Positions 1 through 6,803 of a stretch of 64,000 nt of DNA are shown piece by piece. Position 1 is the first letter of the stretch; each line of letters opens with the position of its first letter. Source of the DNA: Hydrogenophaga sp. (GTDB lineage: Bacteria; Pseudomonadota; Gammaproteobacteria; Burkholderiales; Burkholderiaceae_C); NCBI GenBank assembly GCA_030653975.1, contig JAURYH010000025.1:1-64000 (forward strand). The letters are read 5' to 3'. Both the position numbers and the translations under genes were made by a program. The notes below the pieces were generated by a model. That model was not told the origin of the DNA. It made no database searches and saw nothing but the letters and a program-made list of their open reading frames with translations.

Positions 1-16
1 CCCATTCCCTTCGGGT

Positions 17-111
17 TGCGGCCAAAAATGCCATGCGCGGCGTTGCGAAGCCTTGCCGGGGGGCGACCCCGGCTGCGTTTCGCGCCTTGCGCATGGCCTT
101 TTTGATCCGCA
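17..111. repeat. Imperfect palindrome A, gene-free left edge
   Basis: The left arm (about 17-37) and right arm (about 89-111) are near reverse complements built around GCGGCCAAAAATGCCATGCG and GCGCATGGCCTTTTTGAT, with one single-base indel. A perfect 7-bp hairpin, GCCGGGG/CCCCGGC with a GGCGA loop, lies at the centre (about 54-72). No credible gene occupies 1-306. The function is unknown; a cruciform-forming repeat or a transcription stop are possibilities. Confidence 0.6.
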
Positions 112-142
112 ACGCATCTTGGAAAAATAGTGTGAACAGGCC

Positions 143-310
143 CTAGTGTCCTGTCCCGCAAATAACTTGCATATGAAACCGCGCCTTCACGCCCATGGCT
201 GCGTTTCAAATCCTCGCGATAGCACAAGCTATCGCTCCGGTTTGCGCCTTGCCCTGGGTGCGAACCCATCGGTTTCATTTCATGCAACTATTTGCGGGAC
301 AGGACACTAG
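143..310. repeat. 168-bp MITE-like imperfect palindrome, CTAG ends
   Basis: The outer arms (143-180 and 271-310) are almost perfect inverted repeats of about 38 bp that begin CTAGTGTCCTGTCCCGCA and end at the complementary CTAG. The centre has a perfect GCGATAGC/GCTATCGC hairpin with an ACAA loop, and the bases between also pair imperfectly, so the whole unit could fold into one long stem. The terminal CTAG at both ends could be a duplicated target site, as for a miniature inverted-repeat element; no transposase is nearby. The right arm contains the stop codon of the adjacent hutG (CTA on the plus strand at 307-309). Confidence 0.7.
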
Positions 311-1116
311 TTGGTCAGGCGGGTCAGCGAGGCCAGCGCCTGCTGCAGCATTTTCTGCAGCAGTGGCCACACCGCGGCGGCCTTGTGTTCGAGGTAGGTG
401 AAGGGCGGGTCTTCGAGCATGTAGAGGTCCTGCCCCATCTCCAGCTGGATGGCGTGCACGCGGTCGGCCGGCGAGCCGTAGTGGCGCGTGATGTAGCCGC
501 CCTTGAAGCGGCCGTTGAGCACGTGGCTGAAGCGCGTGGAGCCCACTTCGGCGAGCACGCTGTCGATGATGGCCGGGTCGCAGCTGCGGCCGTCGGCGGT
601 GCCGAAGTTCAGGTCGGGCAGCCTGCCTTCGAACAGGCGCGGCAGCACGCTGGCAATGGAGTGCGCGTCCCACAGCAGCACCGCACCGTGTTGTGCCCTG
701 AGGCGGTGAAGCTCGGCGCGCAGCGCGTCGTGGTAGGGCCGCCAGTAGCGCGCCAGGCGGTCGGCCTGCTGCGCCGCGTCGGGCGCCTGGGCCTCACCGT
801 AGAGCGGCTCGCCGTGGAAGGTTTCTGTCGGGCACAGGCCGGTGGTGGTCTGGCCCGGGTACAGGCTTTCGCCCGAAGGCGGGCGGTTCAGGTCGATCAC
901 GTAGCGCGAAACCTTGGCCTGCAGCACCGAGGCACCCAGGCCGGCGGCGAAGCCGTAGAGGCGGTCGAGGTGCCAGTCGGTGTCCTGCAGGATCGGCGCG
1001 GTGTCGTTCATGCCGGCGGCGAACTCGGGTGGCAGTTCGGTGCCCAGGTGCGGGATCGAGATCAGCAGCGGCACGCTGCCGGGGTGCAGGGAATAGGTGG
1101 GGGTGTGAATGGTCAT
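307..1116 (-). CDS. hutG: N-formylglutamate deformylase family protein (HutG-like)
   Basis: The 269-residue product belongs to the N-formylglutamate amidohydrolase family, which hydrolyses N-formyl-L-glutamate to formate and glutamate in the cytoplasm. Family hallmarks seen are SIPHLGTELP near the N terminus, VIDLNRPP, WDAHSI, FNFGTADG-like LNFGTADG, and HAIQLEMGQDLYM near the C terminus. The ATG at 1116 overlaps the TGA of the upstream LysR gene (ATGA), implying co-transcription. The last codons and stop fall in the terminal arm of the 143-310 palindrome. No hutH, hutU or hutI is present, so a role in histidine breakdown is not supported here. The methylamine context suggests it may act on N-formylglutamate or a related N-formyl amino acid; that is inference. 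Confidence 0.85.
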   Translation of the reverse strand: MTIHTPTYSLHPGSVPLLISIPHLGTELPPEFAAGMNDTAPILQDTDWHLDRLYGFAAGLGASVLQAKVSRYVIDLNRPPSGESLYPGQTTTGLCPTETFHGEPLYGEAQAPDAAQQADRLARYWRPYHDALRAELHRLRAQHGAVLLWDAHSIASVLPRLFEGRLPDLNFGTADGRSCDPAIIDSVLAEVGSTRFSHVLNGRFKGGYITRHYGSPADRVHAIQLEMGQDLYMLEDPPFTYLEHKAAAVWPLLQKMLQQALASLTRLTN

Positions 1117-2135
1117 GGGGTTTCTTCGTCGGGGCAGAACAGGGCGTCCGGCGGCAGGCCGGGCATGCATTGGCGGATGGCGGCGGTGGTGTCCTGGCGG
1201 ATCACGTCGCGGGTGACGCGGGCAATGTGTTCGTCCAGGCCGGCCCATTCGTCTTCGCGCGAGAGCAGGAAAAAATGGCGCTGCCCGAGGCGGGTGGCAG
1301 GGATGGGGATCACGACCACGTCGTCGAGGTACTGGCGCGACTGCCACAGGCACAGCGGCGTGGACAGCGCCCAGCCCAGACCCGAGGCCACCAGGCTGAG
1401 CAGCGGGTCGGTGGCGTCGAACTCGTAGGCGCGCGGCGCCTGCACGCCGATGTGGCGCAGGAAGCGTTCGATCTGCTGGCCCGTCACCGAGCGCTGGCTG
1501 TAGCGGATCAGGGGCAGGCCGTCGGGCAGGGCCGAGAGCTCGCGCGCCGAAGTCAGCGCCTGGACCGCGTGCCCCTTCGGGAACACCGCGACCCAGGATT
1601 CGGAGAACAGCAGGCGCTGCACGATGCGCGGGTCGTCGATGGCCGAGTCGGTGCAGATCGCGAAGTCGAGCTCGCGCCCGCGCAACTGTTCGTTGAGCAT
1701 GGGCGTCAGGCCCGACCACATCAGGATCTGCTGCGCCGAACCCGAGAGTGCGCGGATCAGGCGCGGGCCCACGGTGGCGGCGAATGAATCGACGCAACCG
1801 AGGTGGATCTGCGTGTGTTCGTGGCGCGCGGTGGCGCGCACCTGCTCGACCATGGCGCGGGCCTGGCCGAGCAGGCGGGTGGCGCGCTCGCGCAGCACGC
1901 GCCCGGCGTGGGTGGTGACGGCGGGGCGCACCTCGCGGTCCAGCAGTTGCAGGCCGAGCTCGGTCTCCAGCGTCTTGACCGCCTGGCTGACGGCGCTCTG
2001 GCTCAGGCCCAGATGCTGGGCGGCCAGCGCCATCGAACCGGCGTCGCAGACGGCGACAAAGGCTTCGAGCAGCTGCAGGTCGGGCAGCGGGCGCGAGCGG
2101 CGGGATTTGCGGGTGCCGGGGACGGTGGGCGACAT
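1113..2135 (-). CDS. LysR family transcriptional regulator
   Basis: The 340-residue protein has an N-terminal winged helix-turn-helix (helices around residues 33-52, with SQSAVSQAVKTLE) and a C-terminal periplasmic-binding-like effector domain. An ATG at 2195 would add 20 residues, but that segment would overlap a possible operator and lacks family similarity, so the start at 2135 is preferred. The gene is translationally coupled to hutG and diverges from the FAD oxidoreductase at 2285, the classic LysR layout for control of the divergent gene. The effector is unknown; a methylated amine or glutamate derivative is plausible. Confidence 0.85.
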   Translation of the reverse strand: MSPTVPGTRKSRRSRPLPDLQLLEAFVAVCDAGSMALAAQHLGLSQSAVSQAVKTLETELGLQLLDREVRPAVTTHAGRVLRERATRLLGQARAMVEQVRATARHEHTQIHLGCVDSFAATVGPRLIRALSGSAQQILMWSGLTPMLNEQLRGRELDFAICTDSAIDDPRIVQRLLFSESWVAVFPKGHAVQALTSARELSALPDGLPLIRYSQRSVTGQQIERFLRHIGVQAPRAYEFDATDPLLSLVASGLGWALSTPLCLWQSRQYLDDVVVIPIPATRLGQRHFFLLSREDEWAGLDEHIARVTRDVIRQDTTAAIRQCMPGLPPDALFCPDEETP

Positions 2136-2284
2136 GGTGGGTGATGGTGGGGTGGAAAACTGGCGGCGGCCGGAATATTCGATAAACCAAACCATAGCAT
2201 CAGATTTGCTTCAGTTGTGAGGCGACCGGCCGGCGGCTCCTAAGCTCGCCTCCATTGCCAACCCCACAGCCCAGAAAGGCCCCC
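2136..2284. promoter_or_regulatory. Divergent promoter region, LysR / FAD oxidoreductase
   Basis: This 149-bp intergenic region separates the divergent LysR and oxidoreductase genes. It contains a perfect GAATATTC palindrome (2173-2180) and an AGCA-N7-TGCT interrupted dyad (2196-2210), which has the shape of a LysR-type T-N11-A box. Assignment as the regulator's binding site is inference from position and symmetry only. Confidence 0.45.
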
Positions 2285-3469
2285 ATGCAAAGTTATGACG
2301 CCATCGTGATCGGTGCCGGTGTGATCGGAAGTTCGGTCGCTTACCACCTCGCGCGCCTGGGGGCCGGCAAGGTCCTGGTGCTGGACCGTTTGCAGATCGG
2401 ATCGGGCACGAGCACGCAGTCCTCGGGCATCCTGCGCACCCACTATTCGGTGATCGAAAACGTCGAGCTGGCCAAGCGCTCGTGGGCGGTGTTCAACGAC
2501 TTCGCCGGGTATCTGGGCGACGAGGAGCAGTCCGCTGGCCTGGTCAAGTGCGGCTACCTGATCTGCGCCCCCGAAGGACCCAAGCTCGAACCCCTGCGCG
2601 CCGCACTGGCCGGCCAGACCGCCATGGGCGTCGAAGTGCGCCTGATCGACCCGATCGCGGCGCGCGAGCTGCTGCCCATCGCCCGGTTCGACGACGCGGC
2701 CCTGATCGGCTACGAGCCCGAGGCCGGTTTTGCCGACGCCTACCTGGTCGCCACCGGCTTTGCGCGCGCGGCCCGCCGCCAGGGCGTGAAGATCATGGAA
2801 GGTGTCAACGTCGAGCGCCTGCTGATGGACGGCGGGCGGGTGGTCGGTGTCGAAACGAACCAGGGCACGTTCCACAGCAACACCGTGATCAGCACGCAGA
2901 ACATCTGGGCCGGCGAGATCGAACAATGGACCGGTGTGCCGACCCCGGTGAAGGCCGAGCGCCACGCCGTGCTGGCCCTCGAAGGCCCCGAGGCCTACAG
3001 CTTCAAGATGCCGGTGTTCAAGGACCTGGGCTCACCCGGCATGCTGTACTGCCGCAGCTACGGCGGCAACCAGATGCTGGTGAGTGAAGGCACGGTGGGC
3101 GAGACCCTGGCCCAGCCCGACAACGAGCAGGGCGACATCTCGATGGACTACGTGGTCGAGGTCGGCGGCCAGGTGGCGGAGCGTTTCCCCTCGTTCGGCG
3201 AAGCCGGGCTGGCCTCGTCGTGGACCGGTGTCTACGACGTCACGCCCGACTGGAACCCGGTGCTCGGCCGCCTGCCCGACGTGCCCGGCCTGGTGGTCGG
3301 CTACGGCTTCTCGGGCCACGGTTTCAAGCTCTCGCCCGGCGTCGGGCTGGTGCTGGCCCAGGAGGCCCTGGGTCTGCCCACCGACGTGTCGCTCGCGCCC
3401 TACGCGCACGAGCGTTTCCGCAGCGGCAATTTGCTCACAGGTCGCTATGGCCTGGGTGCAGTATCTTGA
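2285..3469 (+). CDS. FAD-dependent amine oxidoreductase (sarcosine oxidase beta / DAO family)
   Basis: The 394-residue protein starts with a Rossmann FAD motif (VIGAGVIGSS, residues 8-17) and ends with the family's C-terminal FAD-contact segment (VVGYGFSGHGFKLSPGVG). These mark the D-amino-acid oxidase/sarcosine oxidase beta fold. Such enzymes oxidise the C-N bond of secondary or tertiary amines such as sarcosine, dimethylglycine or N-methylglutamate. No Cys-flavinylation or Fe-S subunit genes (soxD, soxA, soxG) accompany it; instead etfB and etfA follow, so electrons probably pass to ETF. It may stand in for the four-subunit N-methylglutamate dehydrogenase missing from this cluster. The start at 2285 begins the FAD motif at the usual distance. 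Confidence 0.8.
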   Translation: MQSYDAIVIGAGVIGSSVAYHLARLGAGKVLVLDRLQIGSGTSTQSSGILRTHYSVIENVELAKRSWAVFNDFAGYLGDEEQSAGLVKCGYLICAPEGPKLEPLRAALAGQTAMGVEVRLIDPIAARELLPIARFDDAALIGYEPEAGFADAYLVATGFARAARRQGVKIMEGVNVERLLMDGGRVVGVETNQGTFHSNTVISTQNIWAGEIEQWTGVPTPVKAERHAVLALEGPEAYSFKMPVFKDLGSPGMLYCRSYGGNQMLVSEGTVGETLAQPDNEQGDISMDYVVEVGGQVAERFPSFGEAGLASSWTGVYDVTPDWNPVLGRLPDVPGLVVGYGFSGHGFKLSPGVGLVLAQEALGLPTDVSLAPYAHERFRSGNLLTGRYGLGAVS

Positions 3470-3476
3470 GATGTAC

Positions 3477-3600
3477 ACCCCCCGCGCCGCTTCGCGTCAC
3501 CCCCCTCAAGGGGGGCGGCACTGGCCGTCCGGCAAAGCCGGCCCGGCGGTGCCCCTGGGTGGCGTTGTTGCATGCGGTGTCGGTCGTGCTCCGGCGACCT
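3477..3600. repeat. Dispersed hairpin repeat, family 1 copy 1
   Basis: This intergenic copy has a CGCCGCTTCGCGTCACC block, a CCCCCC-TCAA-GGGGGG hairpin, and a nested GCAC...CCGGC-AAA-GCCGG...GTGC stem, ending with a GCTCCGGCG box. It is nearly identical to the copy at 11180-11300. It lies between the oxidoreductase and etfB genes, inside a presumed operon, where it could lower downstream expression or stabilise transcript ends. Confidence 0.85.
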
Positions 3601-3626
3601 TTGACAAATGAATTGCGAGTGAAGTC

Positions 3627-4388
3627 ATGCATGTGATGGTTCCGGTGAAGCGTGTGGTCGACCACAACGTCAAGGTGCGCCTGCGCAGCGACGGCTCGGG
3701 GGTGGACACCACGGGCCTGAAGATGTCGCTGAACCCGTTCGACGAAGTCGCCGTGGAGCAGGCCGTGCGCCTGCGCCAGACCGGCCAGGCGAGCCGGGTC
3801 ACGGTGGTGGTCTGCGGGGCCCCGGTGGCGCAGGACGTGCTGCGCACGGCGCTGGCCATGGGCGTGGACGCGGCGATCCTGCTCGACCCGGGTGCGGGCG
3901 AGAGCGACGCACCGGCGCTGGTCGAAGCCTTGAGCGTGCTCGTGCAGCGCGAAGGCGTGGACCTGGTGCTGTGTGGCAAACAGGCCATCGACGACGACCT
4001 GGGCGACACCGCGCCGATGCTGGCCGCGCTGCTCGACTGGCCGCAGGCGATGTCGGTCAACCAGCTGGCGTTGGCCGATGGTGGCCTGCGCGTGCATTGC
4101 GATGGCGACCAGGGCCTGGAGCAATGGCGCCTGCCGCTGCCCGCCGTGCTCGGTGTGGACCTGCGCCTGTGCGACCCGCGCGCGATCAGCCTGCCCAACA
4201 TGATGAAGGCGAAGAAAGCCAGCATCACCACGCTGGCGCTGGGCGAACTGGTGGGTGAGCGCGCTGCGCGCATGCGCATCACCGGCTGTGCCACGCCGCC
4301 CGCCCGCGCTGGGGGCGTGCGCGTCGATGGCCTCACGCAATTGCTGGCGCACCTGCGTGCATTGCCCGCACTCGGCGCCAGCGCCTGA
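3627..4388 (+). CDS. etfB: Electron transfer flavoprotein beta subunit
   Basis: The 253-residue protein shows the ETF-beta features: a VPVKRVVD N-terminal strand, the AMP-binding CGKQAIDDDLGDTAP segment (about residue 115), and the recognition loop ISLPNMMKAKKA (about residue 190) that docks on partner dehydrogenases. It forms a heterodimer with EtfA and accepts electrons from flavin dehydrogenases. The pair sits directly after the FAD amine oxidoreductase, suggesting a dedicated partner rather than the general beta-oxidation ETF. No ETF-quinone oxidoreductase gene is in the window, so electrons would leave via one encoded elsewhere. Confidence 0.93.
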   Translation: MHVMVPVKRVVDHNVKVRLRSDGSGVDTTGLKMSLNPFDEVAVEQAVRLRQTGQASRVTVVVCGAPVAQDVLRTALAMGVDAAILLDPGAGESDAPALVEALSVLVQREGVDLVLCGKQAIDDDLGDTAPMLAALLDWPQAMSVNQLALADGGLRVHCDGDQGLEQWRLPLPAVLGVDLRLCDPRAISLPNMMKAKKASITTLALGELVGERAARMRITGCATPPARAGGVRVDGLTQLLAHLRALPALGASA

Positions 4389-4415
4389 CCCCTTCACCCC
4401 GGAAACCACCGCACC

Positions 4416-5366
4416 ATGACCACCCTCGTCATCGCCGAACACGACGGCAGCCAGCTCGACCCCTCCACCCTGAATCTGCTCGGCGCGGCCCTGCAGATCG
4501 GGGACCCGGTGCACCTGCTGGTGCTGGGGCAGGGTTGCGTGGCCGTGGCCCGGGCCGCGGCCACGCTGGCCGGCGTGTCGCAGGTGCTGCTGGCGGATCA
4601 CCCGCAGTGGGACACACCCTCGGCCGAAACCCTGGCGCTGCAGATCGTGGCGCTGATGCCGGGCTGCGACACCCTGCTGGCCACGCACCGCGTGCTGCAC
4701 CGCGGTGCCCTGCCGCGCGCCGCGGCGCGTCTGCGGGCGGCCTACCTGAGCGATGTACTGGCGATCGAATCCGGACACCGCTTCGTGCGCCCGCTGTACG
4801 CCGGCAGCGTGCTCGCGACGGTGGAAACCCAGGCGGACAAGACCCTGTTGACCCTGCGCCCTGCGGGCTTTGCGCCGGCGACCGGCTCGCAGGCCGCCTG
4901 CCCCGTGGTGACCGTGGCGTCGGTCAGCGCCGATGCCCGCAGCCAGCTGGAGAGCCGCGAGTCGATGGACAGCGACCGCCCCGACCTGAGCCGCGCCCGC
5001 GTGGTGGTGGCGGCCGGGCGCGGTGTGGGCGCGCGCGAACACATGGCCCTGGTCGAACAGCTCGCCGACCACCTGGGCGGTGCCGTGGGCGCCTCGCGCG
5101 CCGCGGTCGATGCCGGCTTTGCACCCAACGCCATCCAGGTCGGCCAGACCGGCAAGACCGTGGCGCCCGATGTGTATTTCGCTTTCGGCATTTCGGGCGC
5201 CATCCAGCACCTCGCCGGCATCAAGGACGCGGGCGTGATCGTGGCCGTCAACAAGGACCCCGACGCGCCGATCTTTTCGGTCGCCGATGTGGGCCTGGTC
5301 GGTGATCTGTTCGAGGCCTTGCCGGCCCTCACGGCCGGCTTGACCGGTCAACCGAAAACGGCATGA
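4416..5366 (+). CDS. etfA: Electron transfer flavoprotein alpha subunit
   Basis: The 316-residue subunit has the N-terminal alpha/beta domain and the C-terminal FAD-binding domain with GRGVG (about 200), the GASRAAVDAGF segment, QVGQTGKTVAPD, and GISGAIQHLAG (about 270), all standard for EtfA. It would carry the FAD that shuttles electrons from the neighbouring amine oxidoreductase to the respiratory chain. It follows etfB by 27 bases, and its TGA overlaps the ATG of the hutD-like gene, so these genes are probably one transcript. Confidence 0.93.
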   Translation: MTTLVIAEHDGSQLDPSTLNLLGAALQIGDPVHLLVLGQGCVAVARAAATLAGVSQVLLADHPQWDTPSAETLALQIVALMPGCDTLLATHRVLHRGALPRAAARLRAAYLSDVLAIESGHRFVRPLYAGSVLATVETQADKTLLTLRPAGFAPATGSQAACPVVTVASVSADARSQLESRESMDSDRPDLSRARVVVAAGRGVGAREHMALVEQLADHLGGAVGASRAAVDAGFAPNAIQVGQTGKTVAPDVYFAFGISGAIQHLAGIKDAGVIVAVNKDPDAPIFSVADVGLVGDLFEALPALTAGLTGQPKTA

Positions 5367-6049
5367 GCGCCGCGCCGGGCCGTTCCCAAGCAAGCTCGCA
5401 CCGCAGCCCTCAGGGCGAAGGTGTTCCAGTGAACCGCGCGCCAACAGGTTGTTTCGCGCAGCGCCACTTCACCCTGCAGGCGCTGCCACGCGAGGCCTGG
5501 AAAAACCAGGGTGGCTGGACCCGCCCCGTGGCCAGTGTGGTCGGCGATGATGGTCAAACCGACTGGCGCGTGAGTGCGGCGGAGATCACGACCGCCGGTC
5601 CGTTCTCGATCTTTGAAGGCCTGGATCGCCAGGCGGTGATGCTGCAGGGCGGGCGCCTGCGCCTGCGCGCCAGTCAGCCCGTCGATGACATCCATTTCGA
5701 CGGCCCGGGCAGCATGGCTGCCTTTCCCGGCGAACGCCAGCTCACGGCCGAGAAGCCCGCAGGGTCCACCGTGCTCTGGAACGTGATGCACCGCCGCGGA
5801 GTGGTCCGCGCCGAGGTCGGCATGCTCGGTGATCGGGTGATGGCGCTGCCGCCAGCCCCTCATGTGCTGCTCTATGTGTTGAGTGGCGAAGTGGAGATCG
5901 CCCTGCCGCGTTGCCGTACCCAGGGCCTGGGCGCGGGTCATGGCCTTCACCTGCAGCAGCTGCCCGCACAGACCCTGCTGGCCCCTGGCTGCCCGGGCAG
6001 CCAGGTGCTGGTCACTGCGATCTACCTTCACTCCGCGCTGCGCGGGTAG
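5363..6049 (+). CDS. hutD: HutD/Ves family cupin protein
   Basis: The 228-residue protein carries the HutD signature WKNQGGWTRPVA (about residue 46; the usual form is WKNGGG-TRE) and a double-cupin layout. HutD proteins accompany histidine or N-formylglutamate catabolism and are thought to sense or limit an intermediate. Here the gene is coupled by ATGA to etfA, and hutG lies 3 kb away across the divergent promoter, so the two probably serve the same pathway. Its 3' end overlaps the 3' end of the opposing XRE-cupin gene by 22 bases. The precise biochemical role of the family is unsettled. Confidence 0.75.
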   Translation: MSAAPGRSQASSHRSPQGEGVPVNRAPTGCFAQRHFTLQALPREAWKNQGGWTRPVASVVGDDGQTDWRVSAAEITTAGPFSIFEGLDRQAVMLQGGRLRLRASQPVDDIHFDGPGSMAAFPGERQLTAEKPAGSTVLWNVMHRRGVVRAEVGMLGDRVMALPPAPHVLLYVLSGEVEIALPRCRTQGLGAGHGLHLQQLPAQTLLAPGCPGSQVLVTAIYLHSALRG

Positions 6050-6630
6050 ACGATGAAGGACAGGAACTTGATCGGGAACTTCACCAGTTTCTCCGGGCCG
6101 TGTGCCACCTCGCCCTGGAAGGTCAGCGAGTCGCCGGGCTCCAGCAGGTAGGTGTCCGGCCCGCAGCGGTATTCCAGCTTGCCCTCCAGCATGTACAGCA
6201 GCTCGGTGCCCGGGTGCTGGAACGTGGGGTATTGCTCCGAGTCGTCGTCCATGGTGATCAGGAAGGGCTCGAACAGCTTGACCGGGCCCTGGTCGTAAGC
6301 GAGCAAATGGTAGGTGTGCCCGCTTTTGGTGCCGCGGCGCACCACTTCCATGCCCTTGCCCTTTTTGATGTGCTGCGCGGTGCTCGCGGTGACGTCGTAT
6401 TTGCTGAACAGCATGGACATCGAGACCCCCAGCGCCCGCGCGATGCGCGCCAGCGTCTCCATGCCGGCCGAGGTCTGACCGTTTTCGATCTTGGACAGCA
6501 TGCCGCGGCTGATGCTGGCCTGTTCCGACACCTGCGCGATGGTCAGGCCGTGGCGCTGGCGCAGTTCCTTGATGGCCGATCCCACCGATTCTTCGAGCGA
6601 AATCGCCGCCTTGTCACCCTGTTTGTTCAC
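6028..6630 (-). CDS. XRE-cupin transcriptional regulator
   Basis: This 200-residue regulator has an N-terminal helix-turn-helix (about residues 16-72, with SISRGMLSKIENGQ) and a C-terminal cupin (about 120-195, with HPGTELLYMLEG and LEPGDSLTF). The GTG at 6630 is chosen because AAGGAG lies six bases before it; upstream in-frame ATGs would add residues without similarity. PuuR-type XRE-cupin repressors control polyamine and amine catabolism. It diverges from gmaS and shares with it a promoter region carrying repeated AAATGTT boxes, so it probably regulates the gmaS-mgs-dmm block and itself. Confidence 0.85.
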   Translation of the reverse strand: MNKQGDKAAISLEESVGSAIKELRQRHGLTIAQVSEQASISRGMLSKIENGQTSAGMETLARIARALGVSMSMLFSKYDVTASTAQHIKKGKGMEVVRRGTKSGHTYHLLAYDQGPVKLFEPFLITMDDDSEQYPTFQHPGTELLYMLEGKLEYRCGPDTYLLEPGDSLTFQGEVAHGPEKLVKFPIKFLSFIVYPRSAE

Positions 6631-6683
6631 AACCCGCTCCTTGCTCTTTGCTGGTGAAAAAAGTGTACGTGCTGCCGTTGCGC

Positions 6684-6725
6684 AAATGTTCACAGCAGGC
6701 ATAAATGTTGCATAAGAAGAAACAT
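6684..6725. promoter_or_regulatory. Repeated AAATGTT boxes, probable XRE-cupin operator
   Basis: Two direct AAATGTT boxes (6684-6690 and 6703-6709), 19 bp apart, are followed by the inverse AACAT (6721-6725). They lie between the divergent XRE-cupin regulator and gmaS. The regular spacing on nearly the same DNA face fits an operator; assignment to the regulator is inference. Confidence 0.4.
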
Positions 6726-6803
6726 CGACGTTAACCATGCACCAAGGTTGACGCCGCTGGGCCCTCCAGCCGAACCCTGATTGCCAACCGAAGGAGCTTT
6801 CCC

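Noticed and set aside
307..1116. hutG as part of a histidine utilisation operon
   Set aside because: No hutH, hutU, hutI or hutC is in the window, and the flanking genes concern methylated amines.
3435..5444. 669-codon open frame on the minus strand
   Set aside because: It runs antisense to etfB and etfA, whose motifs are unmistakable; its Ala/Arg/Gly/His-rich, motif-free content is the usual antisense shadow in GC-rich DNA.
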